Source: a virus. From it: a stretch of 22,900 bases of DNA. The stretch is from the IMG/VR virus record IMGVR_UViG_3300042306_000111, positions 1 to 22,900 of that record; one strand, 5' to 3'. Below the pieces are notes generated by a model. It was given only the letters and a program-made list of their open reading frames with translations, made no database searches and was not told where the DNA came from. Positions within the stretch are counted from its first letter, which is position 1. Every line of letters starts with the position of its first letter. This document shows positions 1 through 5,970 of this stretch, piece by piece. Position numbers and translations under genes: made by a program.

Positions 1-351
1 AATCGTATGAAGAAAGAAGATATGATAAACATATCTGATACATATGTTCAACATATGGAAAATGAAAATGAAAATGAAAATACAATTAAAGAAAAGAAGG
101 TATCAGCATTTCAAAAACCATCCATTATTGAAATCAAAACCTATATGACTGAAATCGGAATGGCTGATGTATCCGAGAAGTGGTTTGACTACTACGAATC
201 AAACGGATGGTTAGTTGGTAAAAACAAAATGAAGAACTGGAAGGCAGCCGTCCGAACTTGGAAGAGCAACAACCTTTCAAATAATACCACTACTCCACAA
301 ATTATCCACCGAAAAGTATTTAACTTGCAAGAATATGACGAGCGAACTTGA
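1..351 (+). CDS. C-terminal part of a phage replication-initiation protein (5' end outside window)
   Basis: The frame is open from the first base, so the ATG at position 7 is probably an internal methionine and the gene likely begins upstream. The visible 114 residues hold a hydrophilic linker with alternating N and E (residues about 18-25), then a compact helical segment with the pattern FYES-like, GWLVGKNKMKNW and AVRTW at about residues 61-85. That ending is, from memory, typical of replisome-organiser or DnaD-like proteins of Bacteroidota phages, which load the helicase at the origin. The next gene is a DnaB-type helicase starting 17 bases before this stop, which fits a loader/helicase pair. 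The role is inferred from this ending and the neighbour. The N-terminal DNA-binding part cannot be seen. Confidence 0.6.
   Translation, partial: NRMKKEDMINISDTYVQHMENENENENTIKEKKVSAFQKPSIIEIKTYMTEIGMADVSEKWFDYYESNGWLVGKNKMKNWKAAVRTWKSNNLSNNTTTPQIIHRKVFNLQEYDERT
58..81 (+). repeat. Hexanucleotide tandem repeat (GAAAAT x4)
   Basis: Four perfect copies of GAAAAT lie inside the replication protein and encode the alternating E-N linker. The unit is six bases, so copy-number change would keep the frame. It probably only lengthens a flexible linker between the DNA-binding part and the C-terminal segment. Confidence 0.85.
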
Positions 352-1573
352 AGATTACATAATTGGTCAACTACTATTCTACGACCAAACACGGGCAATG
401 TTGCCGAGAATCAAATCACAATGGTTTGAAACACCACTCAACAAAAGAATCTTTGATGTGATGTTGGAGATGTACATCAACAACGATGAGATTGATGTGC
501 TGACATTAGGCAAGAAGTTTAATCGTGTTGAGATGGTTGCAATCGTTCGTTTGACTCAAGATGTATACGGGATGCCAAACATCAGCAGTCACCTTCCAGC
601 ACTTGAACACAGGTATCTCAAAAAACAATTGATTGATAACATCAGCAACTTGGATTTGACTGCGGACTTAAAAGAAATCCTAACCAATATGCAAACGATG
701 GTCGACAACACCAAGTTCACGACCATCAATGATCCCGTTCAAATTACATCAGTTACCAACAAGACCGTTGATGCAATTATTGAGGCGGTGCAAAGAGGTG
801 ACAAACTCACGGGTAGACAAACGGGATGGGCAGGACTTGACCGAGTATTGGGTGGATGGAACAACGGTGATTTGATTGTGATGGCTGCAAGACCTGGTCA
901 AGGTAAAACGGCACTTGCTTTGTCGCTGATGTATGACTTCGCCAAGATTGGTGGAAAGGGATTGTTTCTTTCTTTGGAGATGAGCAATGAGCAACTGGTT
1001 AAAAGATATTTATCATTGATCACCGACCTTGCCAATTGGAAGATTCGCAATGCAAACCTTCGGGAGTTTGAAGTTCAGCAATTAATCAATTCAGCCAACA
1101 ATCAGACGGTGCAATTCTACATTGACGATGATCCAAATTGCAGTATTCAACAAATTAAATCCAAAGCCAAGATTCACAAAGCAAAACACGGACTTGAGTT
1201 GTTGGTTATTGATTACATCCAGTTAATCAAAGGAACAAAACAAAACAGGGAGCAAGAAATTGCAGAAATATCCCGAAACTTAAAATTGCTTTCTAAGGAA
1301 CTAAACATCACAGTCATAGTGTTGGCTCAGTTATCACGCAAATGTGAGGAGAGAGCGGATAAAAGACCTATGTTGAGCGATATCCGTGAGAGTGGAAGTA
1401 TAGAACAAGATGCGGATGTCGTGATGTTCCCATTCCGCCCGGCATACTATTCAGGTGAGAAGCTCCAACAAGAAGAAGCCGAATTGATTATCGCAAAGAA
1501 TCGTCACGGTGAGTGCTACACAATCAAAACGACATTCATCGGTGAACGCACAATGTACGAAGAACGACTATGA
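335..1573 (+). CDS. Replicative DNA helicase, DnaB type
   Basis: A 412-residue RecA-fold helicase that should unwind DNA as a hexamer at the phage fork. A short N-terminal helical domain (about 1-95) is followed by the ATPase domain. Walker A is AARPGQGKT (184-192), the SLEMS motif is at about 213-217, Walker B is LLVIDYIQL with Asp293, and the segment SDIRESGSIEQDAD (about 348-361) is the conserved DnaB arginine-finger and H4 area. The length is slightly below the 450-470 residues of bacterial DnaB because the N-terminal domain is short. The ATG at 335 overlaps the end of the upstream replication protein, and the TGA overlaps the methyltransferase ATG (ATGA), so the three genes are likely co-translated. 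The identity is firm; host DnaB replacement is inferred. Confidence 0.95.
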   Translation: MTSELEDYIIGQLLFYDQTRAMLPRIKSQWFETPLNKRIFDVMLEMYINNDEIDVLTLGKKFNRVEMVAIVRLTQDVYGMPNISSHLPALEHRYLKKQLIDNISNLDLTADLKEILTNMQTMVDNTKFTTINDPVQITSVTNKTVDAIIEAVQRGDKLTGRQTGWAGLDRVLGGWNNGDLIVMAARPGQGKTALALSLMYDFAKIGGKGLFLSLEMSNEQLVKRYLSLITDLANWKIRNANLREFEVQQLINSANNQTVQFYIDDDPNCSIQQIKSKAKIHKAKHGLELLVIDYIQLIKGTKQNREQEIAEISRNLKLLSKELNITVIVLAQLSRKCEERADKRPMLSDIRESGSIEQDADVVMFPFRPAYYSGEKLQQEEAELIIAKNRHGECYTIKTTFIGERTMYEERL

Positions 1574-2667
1574 GGCACGGAAGTTTATTTTCGGGAATAG
1601 GTGGCTTTGATTTAGCTGCCGAGTGGATGGGATGGGAAAACATCTTTCATTGCGAGTGGATGGAATTTCCACGAAAAGTATTGGACTATCACTTCCCTGA
1701 TGCGGATAGTCACATTGATATATGTAAAACTGATTTCAAAAAATATGCAAACAAAATTGACATTCTCACCGGTGGATTCCCCTGCCAACCATTCTCCCTT
1801 GCCGGGAAAAGAAAAGGCACGGATGATGAACGCTACTTGTGGGGCGAGATGCTTAGAGCAATACAAGAGATTAAACCGAGATTCGTCATCGCGGAAAATG
1901 TCTTTGGTATCACGAATATTGATGGCGGATTGGTATTCGAGCAGGTGTGCCTTGACTTGGAAACTGAAGGGTACGAAGTTCAGCCGTTTATTATTCCAGC
2001 TGCAGCCAAAAACGCACCGCACCGAAGAGATAGATGTTGGTTTATTGCCTACTCCAACGGCAATGATGGACGAAGCACCAATAGAGAAAGTGGATGCGAG
2101 GAATCAAAAACAAATGGAGAAGGGGAACAGTCCATTTATTCTCGGACTTGGGCAACAAGCAATGAGGGGAATGCTACCAACTCCAACAGCAGCGGAACAC
2201 AAGCACGGAAAGTCGGAACGATATTGGGAGAATCGCATTCAAAAAGGCAGACAAGAGGACTTATCAATGATGCTATACAAAAATATGCTACCGACACCAA
2301 CAGCAATGGATTCAACGAACGCAACAGCAACGATGAAATCAACACAAGTCAAGGAGGGGAGTATGCACTCGGTGACATTAACACGAGCAATGTCAATGGG
2401 CATACTGCCAACACCGAGAGCATCGGACGAAAGAAAGCATTGGAGATCGGAGAATTGGAAAGGGGACGATTTAGGTTCAGAAATAAACCACATTTTTGGA
2501 ACTCGTTCCCACTTGAATCCCCGATTTGTGGCGGAGATGATGGGATTCCCACCGAACTGGACGGAATTACCTTTCCAAAGTGGAGAGCAGAATCTATCAA
2601 AGGATACGGAAACGCCATAGTGCCACAAATTGCCTATCAATTATTTCAAATCATCAACGAGCTATGA
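1570..2667 (+). CDS. DNA cytosine-5 methyltransferase
   Basis: A 365-residue C5-MTase transferring a methyl group from SAM to cytosine in DNA. Motif I is LFSGIGGFDLA (6-16), motif IV GGFPCQPFS has the catalytic Cys72, motif VI is ENV (109-111), motif VIII is NAPHRRDRCWF (148-158), and motif X appears as YGNAIVPQ near 346-353. Between about 161 and 290, where the target recognition region should lie, the protein is poor in hydrophobic residues and rich in N, S, G, T and E. Exactly there a second frame reads as an ordered-looking protein (see 1700-2620). The likely role is protecting phage DNA from host restriction; no cognate nuclease is recognised beside it. It starts inside the helicase stop (ATGA) and its own TGA overlaps the next ATG. 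Confidence 0.93.
   Translation: MRHGSLFSGIGGFDLAAEWMGWENIFHCEWMEFPRKVLDYHFPDADSHIDICKTDFKKYANKIDILTGGFPCQPFSLAGKRKGTDDERYLWGEMLRAIQEIKPRFVIAENVFGITNIDGGLVFEQVCLDLETEGYEVQPFIIPAAAKNAPHRRDRCWFIAYSNGNDGRSTNRESGCEESKTNGEGEQSIYSRTWATSNEGNATNSNSSGTQARKVGTILGESHSKRQTRGLINDAIQKYATDTNSNGFNERNSNDEINTSQGGEYALGDINTSNVNGHTANTESIGRKKALEIGELERGRFRFRNKPHFWNSFPLESPICGGDDGIPTELDGITFPKWRAESIKGYGNAIVPQIAYQLFQIINEL
1700..2620 (+). CDS. Candidate overprinted protein in the +1 frame of the methyltransferase
   Basis: The +1 frame is free of stops from 1616 to 2617 and codes 306 residues from its first ATG at 1700. It reads like a real protein: an ALTWKLKGTKFSRLLFQL segment at about 84-101, four LPTP motifs at 116, 159, 197 and 236 (43, 38 and 39 residues apart), and the ending LNPRFVAEMMGFPPNWTELP at 272-291. 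From memory, proteins with this order of TWK...RLLFQL, repeated PTPTASD-like motifs and LNP..V..MMGFP..WT occur in phages and bacteria, sometimes annotated as cytosine methyltransferase-related or hypothetical; this needs a database search. No Shine-Dalgarno is seen before 1700. It could be independently started, reached by a frameshift, or a silent mirror of a conserved nucleotide sequence. Function unknown. Confidence 0.4.
   Translation: MRIVTLIYVKLISKNMQTKLTFSPVDSPANHSPLPGKEKARMMNATCGARCLEQYKRLNRDSSSRKMSLVSRILMADWYSSRCALTWKLKGTKFSRLLFQLQPKTHRTEEIDVGLLPTPTAMMDEAPIEKVDARNQKQMEKGNSPFILGLGQQAMRGMLPTPTAAEHKHGKSERYWENRIQKGRQEDLSMMLYKNMLPTPTAMDSTNATATMKSTQVKEGSMHSVTLTRAMSMGILPTPRASDERKHWRSENWKGDDLGSEINHIFGTRSHLNPRFVAEMMGFPPNWTELPFQSGEQNLSKDTETP
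2045..2427 (+). repeat. Four spaced imperfect direct repeats inside the methyltransferase
   Basis: Copies related to CTACCAACTCCAACAGCA begin at 2045, 2174, 2288 and 2405, with spacings of 129, 114 and 117 bases, all multiples of three. In the methyltransferase frame they read as AYSNGN, ATNSNS, ATDTNSN and TANTES. In the +1 frame they all read LPTP followed by T-A or R-A. The sharper conservation is in the +1 reading. Confidence 0.7.
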
Positions 2668-3140
2668 ACCACTACCAGGAAACACACCTACTGAAACAAG
2701 AAGTTAAACGATTAAAAGGAGTTGTTGCAGAACTAAACCAATCGCGAATGCGAGAGATTCAAAAACTCAAAGAAGAAATCATCAACCCACGATGCAAGAT
2801 CAACGAGATTGATGCCGAATGGACGGAAGCGATGCGAGTGGTTGCCATCATCTATGATGTCACACCTGATGCAATCGTGGACAAGGTTAGAACTCAAAAC
2901 ATTATGGATGCTCGGCACTTGTTTTGCTATTTATGTAGAAAGCATTTGAAGATGACCTATCTTTCAGTCGGCAAGATTCTCAATCGGGATCACTCAACCA
3001 TCATCAACTCCGTACAAGTGTACGAATCACTCATAGAATATGACCGAACAAGTAACAAATTATATGTCGAAGCTCTATCCTTATTGGGTCTGCACCTCCA
3101 CGAAAGGTCTAAGCTCGTCAATCAGTATAGTCCAATCTGA
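2664..3140 (+). CDS. Stand-alone DnaA domain IV-like DNA-binding protein
   Basis: A 158-residue protein. The ATG at 2664 overlaps the methyltransferase stop (ATGA) and is preferred to the in-frame ATG at 2580 inside that gene. Residues about 5-45 are charged and helical, probably a coiled coil. From about 60 onward it resembles the C-terminal helix-turn-helix of DnaA: a helix ending in ARHLFCYLCRKHL, then LSVGKILNRDHSTIINSV, matching the DnaA signature in which DHST contacts the DnaA box. The AAA+ ATPase domain of full DnaA is absent. It may bind origin sequences for the phage or compete with host DnaA; this is inferred from the domain and from its place beside the helicase. Confidence 0.75.
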   Translation: MNHYQETHLLKQEVKRLKGVVAELNQSRMREIQKLKEEIINPRCKINEIDAEWTEAMRVVAIIYDVTPDAIVDKVRTQNIMDARHLFCYLCRKHLKMTYLSVGKILNRDHSTIINSVQVYESLIEYDRTSNKLYVEALSLLGLHLHERSKLVNQYSPI

Positions 3141-3213
3141 GGAGGAAGCGTTACGCATCAAGAAAAAATACGAAAAAGATGGTTATATTTGCATTATTGA
3201 AAAGAAAAGTTGA
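3064..3213 (+). CDS. Small hypothetical protein (49 aa) bridging two genes
   Basis: A short ATG-started frame of 49 codons that begins inside the DnaA-like gene (77-base overlap) and ends in a TGA overlapping the TTG start of the next gene (TTGA). Its C-terminal half is a charged SEEEALRIKKKYEKDGY segment followed by a short beta-like ICIIEKK end, which looks like a genuine small fold. It also explains the 69 bases that would otherwise be an unusual gap in this packed region. It has no recognised family. Confidence 0.5.
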   Translation: MSKLYPYWVCTSTKGLSSSISIVQSEEEALRIKKKYEKDGYICIIEKKS

Positions 3214-3719
3214 CAAAAGCGGATATCATATTGGAGTTATCCAAAGCCGATTGGCTGAGGAAAGCAACGAAGAACATCGCTAAGAACAACGAACTTGCCA
3301 ACGAACTGTATCAATACTTTTTTTTAACCATCCTTGAGAAACCTGATGACTATGTTGAGAAGTTGCACCGAGAAGGATATCTCCAGTTTTGGGCAATCCG
3401 CACTCTTTACCTTTGTATCAACGGCAACAGGCATCCCTTCGGTGGATCTCGCATCTATGACCACTACGATGTTTATGAGCTGGACTTCCCCGAAGAACCC
3501 GACCTACTATTTGAGAGAGAGCAAGAAGAACAAATTGAATCAAACCGAATTAACAAAATAAACCAAGTAACTGACACCGCATATTTCTATGAACGAGAAC
3601 TTTTCAAACTTTGGTGCAGCGGAATGTCAGCGAGAGCCATCCACCGCCAAACCGATATCTCAGTTCGTGAAGTGCTAAGAGTAATTAAACTAATGAAAGA
3701 CCGATGCATACAGAAATAA
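3210..3719 (+). CDS. Phage RNA polymerase sigma-factor-like protein
   Basis: A 169-residue protein with the layout of small sigma-70/ECF-type proteins found in Bacteroidota phages. The N-terminal helical part (about 1-70, with ANELYQYFFLTILEKP and FWAIRTLYLCING) resembles sigma region 2. An acidic linker follows (about 91-115). The C-terminal helix-turn-helix (about 130-166, LWCSGMSARAIHRQTDISVREV) resembles region 4. The TTG at 3210 is chosen because it overlaps the upstream TGA and gives the complete N-terminal helix. It probably directs host polymerase to phage promoters or acts as a transcription regulator. The motif-level similarity is weak enough that a non-sigma HTH regulator is possible. 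Confidence 0.6.
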   Translation: MTKADIILELSKADWLRKATKNIAKNNELANELYQYFFLTILEKPDDYVEKLHREGYLQFWAIRTLYLCINGNRHPFGGSRIYDHYDVYELDFPEEPDLLFEREQEEQIESNRINKINQVTDTAYFYERELFKLWCSGMSARAIHRQTDISVREVLRVIKLMKDRCIQK

Positions 3720-3958
3720 TTGGAATTGCTTGTCTAAGCATCATCATCGTCAACTTCGGCAAACCAGCCGACCTACTCAAACGCTATCTCTACGGAAGCG
3801 ACTACTCCAAATGGAAACGAATGAAACCACTTGACTGTGCTTTTTGTTTGTCGTGGTGGTTGGGCTTATCATTTTTTATATACACCTACGGATTTGTGGG
3901 TATCTTGTACGCATCCATCGCAACCGTAATCGTTGCACTATTAGAAACAAAACTATGA
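3704..3958 (+). CDS. Two-helix membrane protein with a CxxC motif
   Basis: An 84-residue protein with a hydrophobic N-terminal helix (about 4-18), a basic loop (about 20-40, KRYLYGSDYSKWKRMKP), then DCAFCLSWW at 44-52 leading into a second, longer hydrophobic region (about 52-80). The Cys pair (45, 48) lies at the membrane edge and could bind metal or form a disulfide. Its ATG overlaps the sigma-like gene by 16 bases and its TGA overlaps the next ATG. I recall similar small proteins in Bacteroidota phages, without a proven function. A holin is possible from topology alone but its place far from other likely lysis genes argues against it. Confidence 0.65.
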   Translation: MHTEIIGIACLSIIIVNFGKPADLLKRYLYGSDYSKWKRMKPLDCAFCLSWWLGLSFFIYTYGFVGILYASIATVIVALLETKL

Positions 3959-4146
3959 CACCGCAAGAGAAAGCAAAAGAACTGGTTGATAAATTCACCG
4001 TGATTGGTTTGCAACAACGGAATGAAGGGATGCAATGTGCATTAATTGCAGTTGATGAAATAATAAATGTAACGGCAGGATTAAAAGGTTGGATAGATGG
4101 TTTTCAGTATTGGGAAGAAGTAAAAGAAGAAATTGAAAAATTATGA
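3955..4146 (+). CDS. Small conserved phage protein (63 aa)
   Basis: The start at 3955 is preferred over an upstream GTG or TTG-type extension because it forms an ATGA junction with the previous gene and gives the N-terminus MTPQEKAKELVDKF. The middle reads CALIAVDEII and the end WEEVKEEIEKL, a helical pattern seen in many short phage proteins of Bacteroidota. No function is known. It is predicted soluble and helical, with the next ATG overlapping its stop. Confidence 0.7.
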   Translation: MTPQEKAKELVDKFTVIGLQQRNEGMQCALIAVDEIINVTAGLKGWIDGFQYWEEVKEEIEKL

Positions 4147-4403
4147 TAGAATTCATCCAGTCACTCCGCCCGGCATACGAGATCTACAAAAAGACACTCG
4201 TGTTTCAATTAACGCCTGAGCAATCTGCACAACTTCAGAATGTCCATCGTGAGATATTTGGTCGCAATCTACCAAACTGTTCAACTTGTGTGATTGAATC
4301 CGTGTTCTCACTTTTAATTTGGGCAGACCAAAAAGCATTGGAGTTGGCACAACTTGCCGATGATGAGCAGAAACCAAAGAGGAGAAGAAAGAATGAGCAA
4401 TGA
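4143..4403 (+). CDS. Small conserved phage protein with NCSTC motif
   Basis: An 86-residue soluble protein. The central segment FGRNLPNCSTCVIES (about 39-53) holds a Cys pair (46, 49) spaced like half a zinc site, flanked by amphipathic helices; the tail is strongly basic (KPKRRRK). It joins its neighbours by ATGA overlaps. I recall short phage proteins with the same N-C-x-x-C core but know no function. Nucleic-acid contact through the basic tail is possible. Confidence 0.6.
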   Translation: MIEFIQSLRPAYEIYKKTLVFQLTPEQSAQLQNVHREIFGRNLPNCSTCVIESVFSLLIWADQKALELAQLADDEQKPKRRRKNEQ

Positions 4404-4657
4404 AGAAACACACAATGACATACCTAAACCATTTTGGATATGACATAAGTGACTTCATCCCTTGCGAGGTGTGTGGCAAAACTGCCATTGACATCCATCA
4501 CATTGAAGCGAGAGGAATCGGAGGGAGCAAAGAGGCAGACAACATTGAAAACTTGATGGCGTTATGTCGTGAGGATCACTTGAAGTATGGTGATAAAAAA
4601 CAACACAAGGAGTGGTTGAAATCCATTCACGAACAAAGATTGTCAATGGCTAAATAA
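4400..4657 (+). CDS. HNH endonuclease
   Basis: An 85-residue HNH nuclease. CEVC (22-25) and C56/H60 form the structural zinc ligands. The catalytic beta-beta-alpha motif is IDIHHIEARGIGG (30-42), with His33/34 and Asn51 in NIENLMALC. HNH proteins next to the terminase are common in tailed phages, where some are needed together with the large terminase for efficient genome cutting at packaging. Its place directly before the small terminase gene supports that role over a homing nuclease. It overlaps the upstream gene by four bases; a 20-base AT-rich leader separates it from the next. Confidence 0.88.
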   Translation: MKKHTMTYLNHFGYDISDFIPCEVCGKTAIDIHHIEARGIGGSKEADNIENLMALCREDHLKYGDKKQHKEWLKSIHEQRLSMAK

Positions 4658-4677
4658 ATTCGTAATTAATTCGTAAA

Positions 4678-5067
4678 ATGGCAACACAAGTACCAGGAAG
4701 AAACGGAGGAACTTTGACACGACCTGACAAAGGTGAAGTGTTGAATCCGAACGGCAGACCAAAGAAGCTCATCACATTGATGAAGGACATCGGATATACC
4801 AAAACGCAGGTGGAGGAAACGATGTTGTCAATGCTTTCGCTATCACGGAAAGAACTGGAGAAGATAGACAAAGGGGATGAGTACACAATAATGGAACGCA
4901 CGATTGCAGGTGCATTGCTGAAGGGTCACGACAAAAACTCCCTGTTCAACTTGGAGATGTTGCTCACACGATCACAAGGCAAACCAAAAGAAACGATTGA
5001 CCAAACAATAGAATCAAAGAATTTCACAATAACACTAAATTTAGATGAGAGCAAACTGGAGAGATGA
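4678..5067 (+). CDS. terS: Probable terminase small subunit
   Basis: A 129-residue protein with N-terminal NPNGRPKK (24-31), a sequence seen in phage small-terminase-like and DUF5681-type proteins, followed by helical segments and a charged C-terminus. Small terminase recognises the packaging site and brings DNA to the large subunit. The assignment rests on this motif and on position: downstream of an HNH gene and upstream of the large terminase. It follows an AT-rich leader with the repeated word ATTCGTAA (4659-4666 region and again before the ATG). The gap to the large subunit, filled by three unrelated genes, is unusual. Confidence 0.65.
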   Translation: MATQVPGRNGGTLTRPDKGEVLNPNGRPKKLITLMKDIGYTKTQVEETMLSMLSLSRKELEKIDKGDEYTIMERTIAGALLKGHDKNSLFNLEMLLTRSQGKPKETIDQTIESKNFTITLNLDESKLER

Positions 5068-5230
5068 GAACATCCTACCACCTGAAGATGAACGACTTTG
5101 TGTGGTGAGTGATAACCAAGAAATCAAACACCTTGCCCGTTACATTGACGGTTATTGGATTGATGAATTCACAGGGAACTTTGTAGAGATGTTGTACTGG
5201 ATGCCTATCCCGTTATTACCAAACGAATGA
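5045..5230 (+). CDS. DUF551-like small phage protein
   Basis: A 61-residue protein starting inside the previous gene (23-base overlap). It begins W-R-D...LPPEDERLCVV and ends with LYWMPIPLLP, the typical frame of DUF551 proteins (Trp start, LP, variable beta strands, then W-MP-P end). These are widespread in phages; the function is not known. The assignment is by this pattern. The stop overlaps the next ATG (ATGA). Confidence 0.65.
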   Translation: MRANWRDENILPPEDERLCVVSDNQEIKHLARYIDGYWIDEFTGNFVEMLYWMPIPLLPNE

Positions 5231-5970
5231 AAGTAATCCAGTCGGGACATCTCGGTGATTTGATCTATTCACTTACGGCAACCAAGCGAGTTGCGGAGTT
5301 GCACGGTGCAGTAGATTTCCACATCGGATTCCGTGAAAGGAACACCGTTGATGGTCATCCAAGCGGTGGATACTGTATGAACTCAAACTCATACGAATAC
5401 ATCAAACCTTTGCTTGAGCATCAATCGTACATTAAAAGCGTTCAGATGCACTCACACCCCGACATTGATTATGACTTTGATAAGTTCAGGCGTTACGGGT
5501 TGAATCTCGCTGCTGGTGATTTGAGGCGGAATCACTTTCTTGTGTACTCCGAATTAATGACCGACCTTCACGAACCTTGCATTGAAGCGACTGAACCTAT
5601 TCCATACTTTGCGGACAAGATACTTTTGAACTTCTCATCTCGTTACCGCAACTACGACATCAACTACTTCCCACTCAAAGAACACAAGTGCGTTTTCTTT
5701 GGCTATGAAGATGAGTACAATGCATTCACGGATAGATGGCAGTTAGATTGTGAACTTGTCAAATGTCAAGATGCTTTGATGTTGGCAACCATTGTCGGCA
5801 GTTGCAAGGCATTCATCGGAAATCAGTCAAGCACATACGCCATTGCAGAACAAATGAAAGTTAAACGATTGCTTGAGATATGCGTTCACTCACCGAATGT
5901 CATCCCCATCAACAATGGATTTGACTATGTCACCAATCAAGCGTTCAATCACTTACTTAAAACTCTATGA
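5227..5970 (+). CDS. Glycosyltransferase, GT9/heptosyltransferase-like
   Basis: A 247-residue protein. The N-terminus MKVIQSGHLGDLIYSLTA carries the GD-I motif of GT9-like GT-B enzymes at the first beta-alpha turn. Near the C-terminus GSCKAFIGNQSSTYAIAEQM (about 197-216) resembles the donor-binding loop in which a conserved G-N or G-D-S/T precedes an HxA-like helix. It is shorter than the 320-350 residues of bacterial heptosyltransferases. The acceptor is unknown: virion protein, host surface sugar, or modified DNA are all possible. It is joined by ATGA overlaps to both neighbours and forms a pair with the next glycosyltransferase. Confidence 0.7.
   Translation: MKVIQSGHLGDLIYSLTATKRVAELHGAVDFHIGFRERNTVDGHPSGGYCMNSNSYEYIKPLLEHQSYIKSVQMHSHPDIDYDFDKFRRYGLNLAAGDLRRNHFLVYSELMTDLHEPCIEATEPIPYFADKILLNFSSRYRNYDINYFPLKEHKCVFFGYEDEYNAFTDRWQLDCELVKCQDALMLATIVGSCKAFIGNQSSTYAIAEQMKVKRLLEICVHSPNVIPINNGFDYVTNQAFNHLLKTL

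Noticed and set aside
302-310. TTATCCACC, an 8 of 9 match to a DnaA box
   Set aside because: It is a single near match inside coding sequence; no cluster or AT-rich unwinding element was seen, so an origin cannot be supported.
1612-2640. Three or four minus-strand ORFs across the methyltransferase gene
   Set aside because: Their translations are Leu/Ser/Phe-rich mirrors of codon use on the + strand, lack family-like motifs, and no other minus-strand gene exists in the window. Only the +1 frame on the same strand looks protein-like.
3318-3325. T8 run in the sigma-like gene as a frameshift site
   Set aside because: The zero frame continues as a full-length protein with its helix-turn-helix, and the shifted frame gives only a short shadow product.
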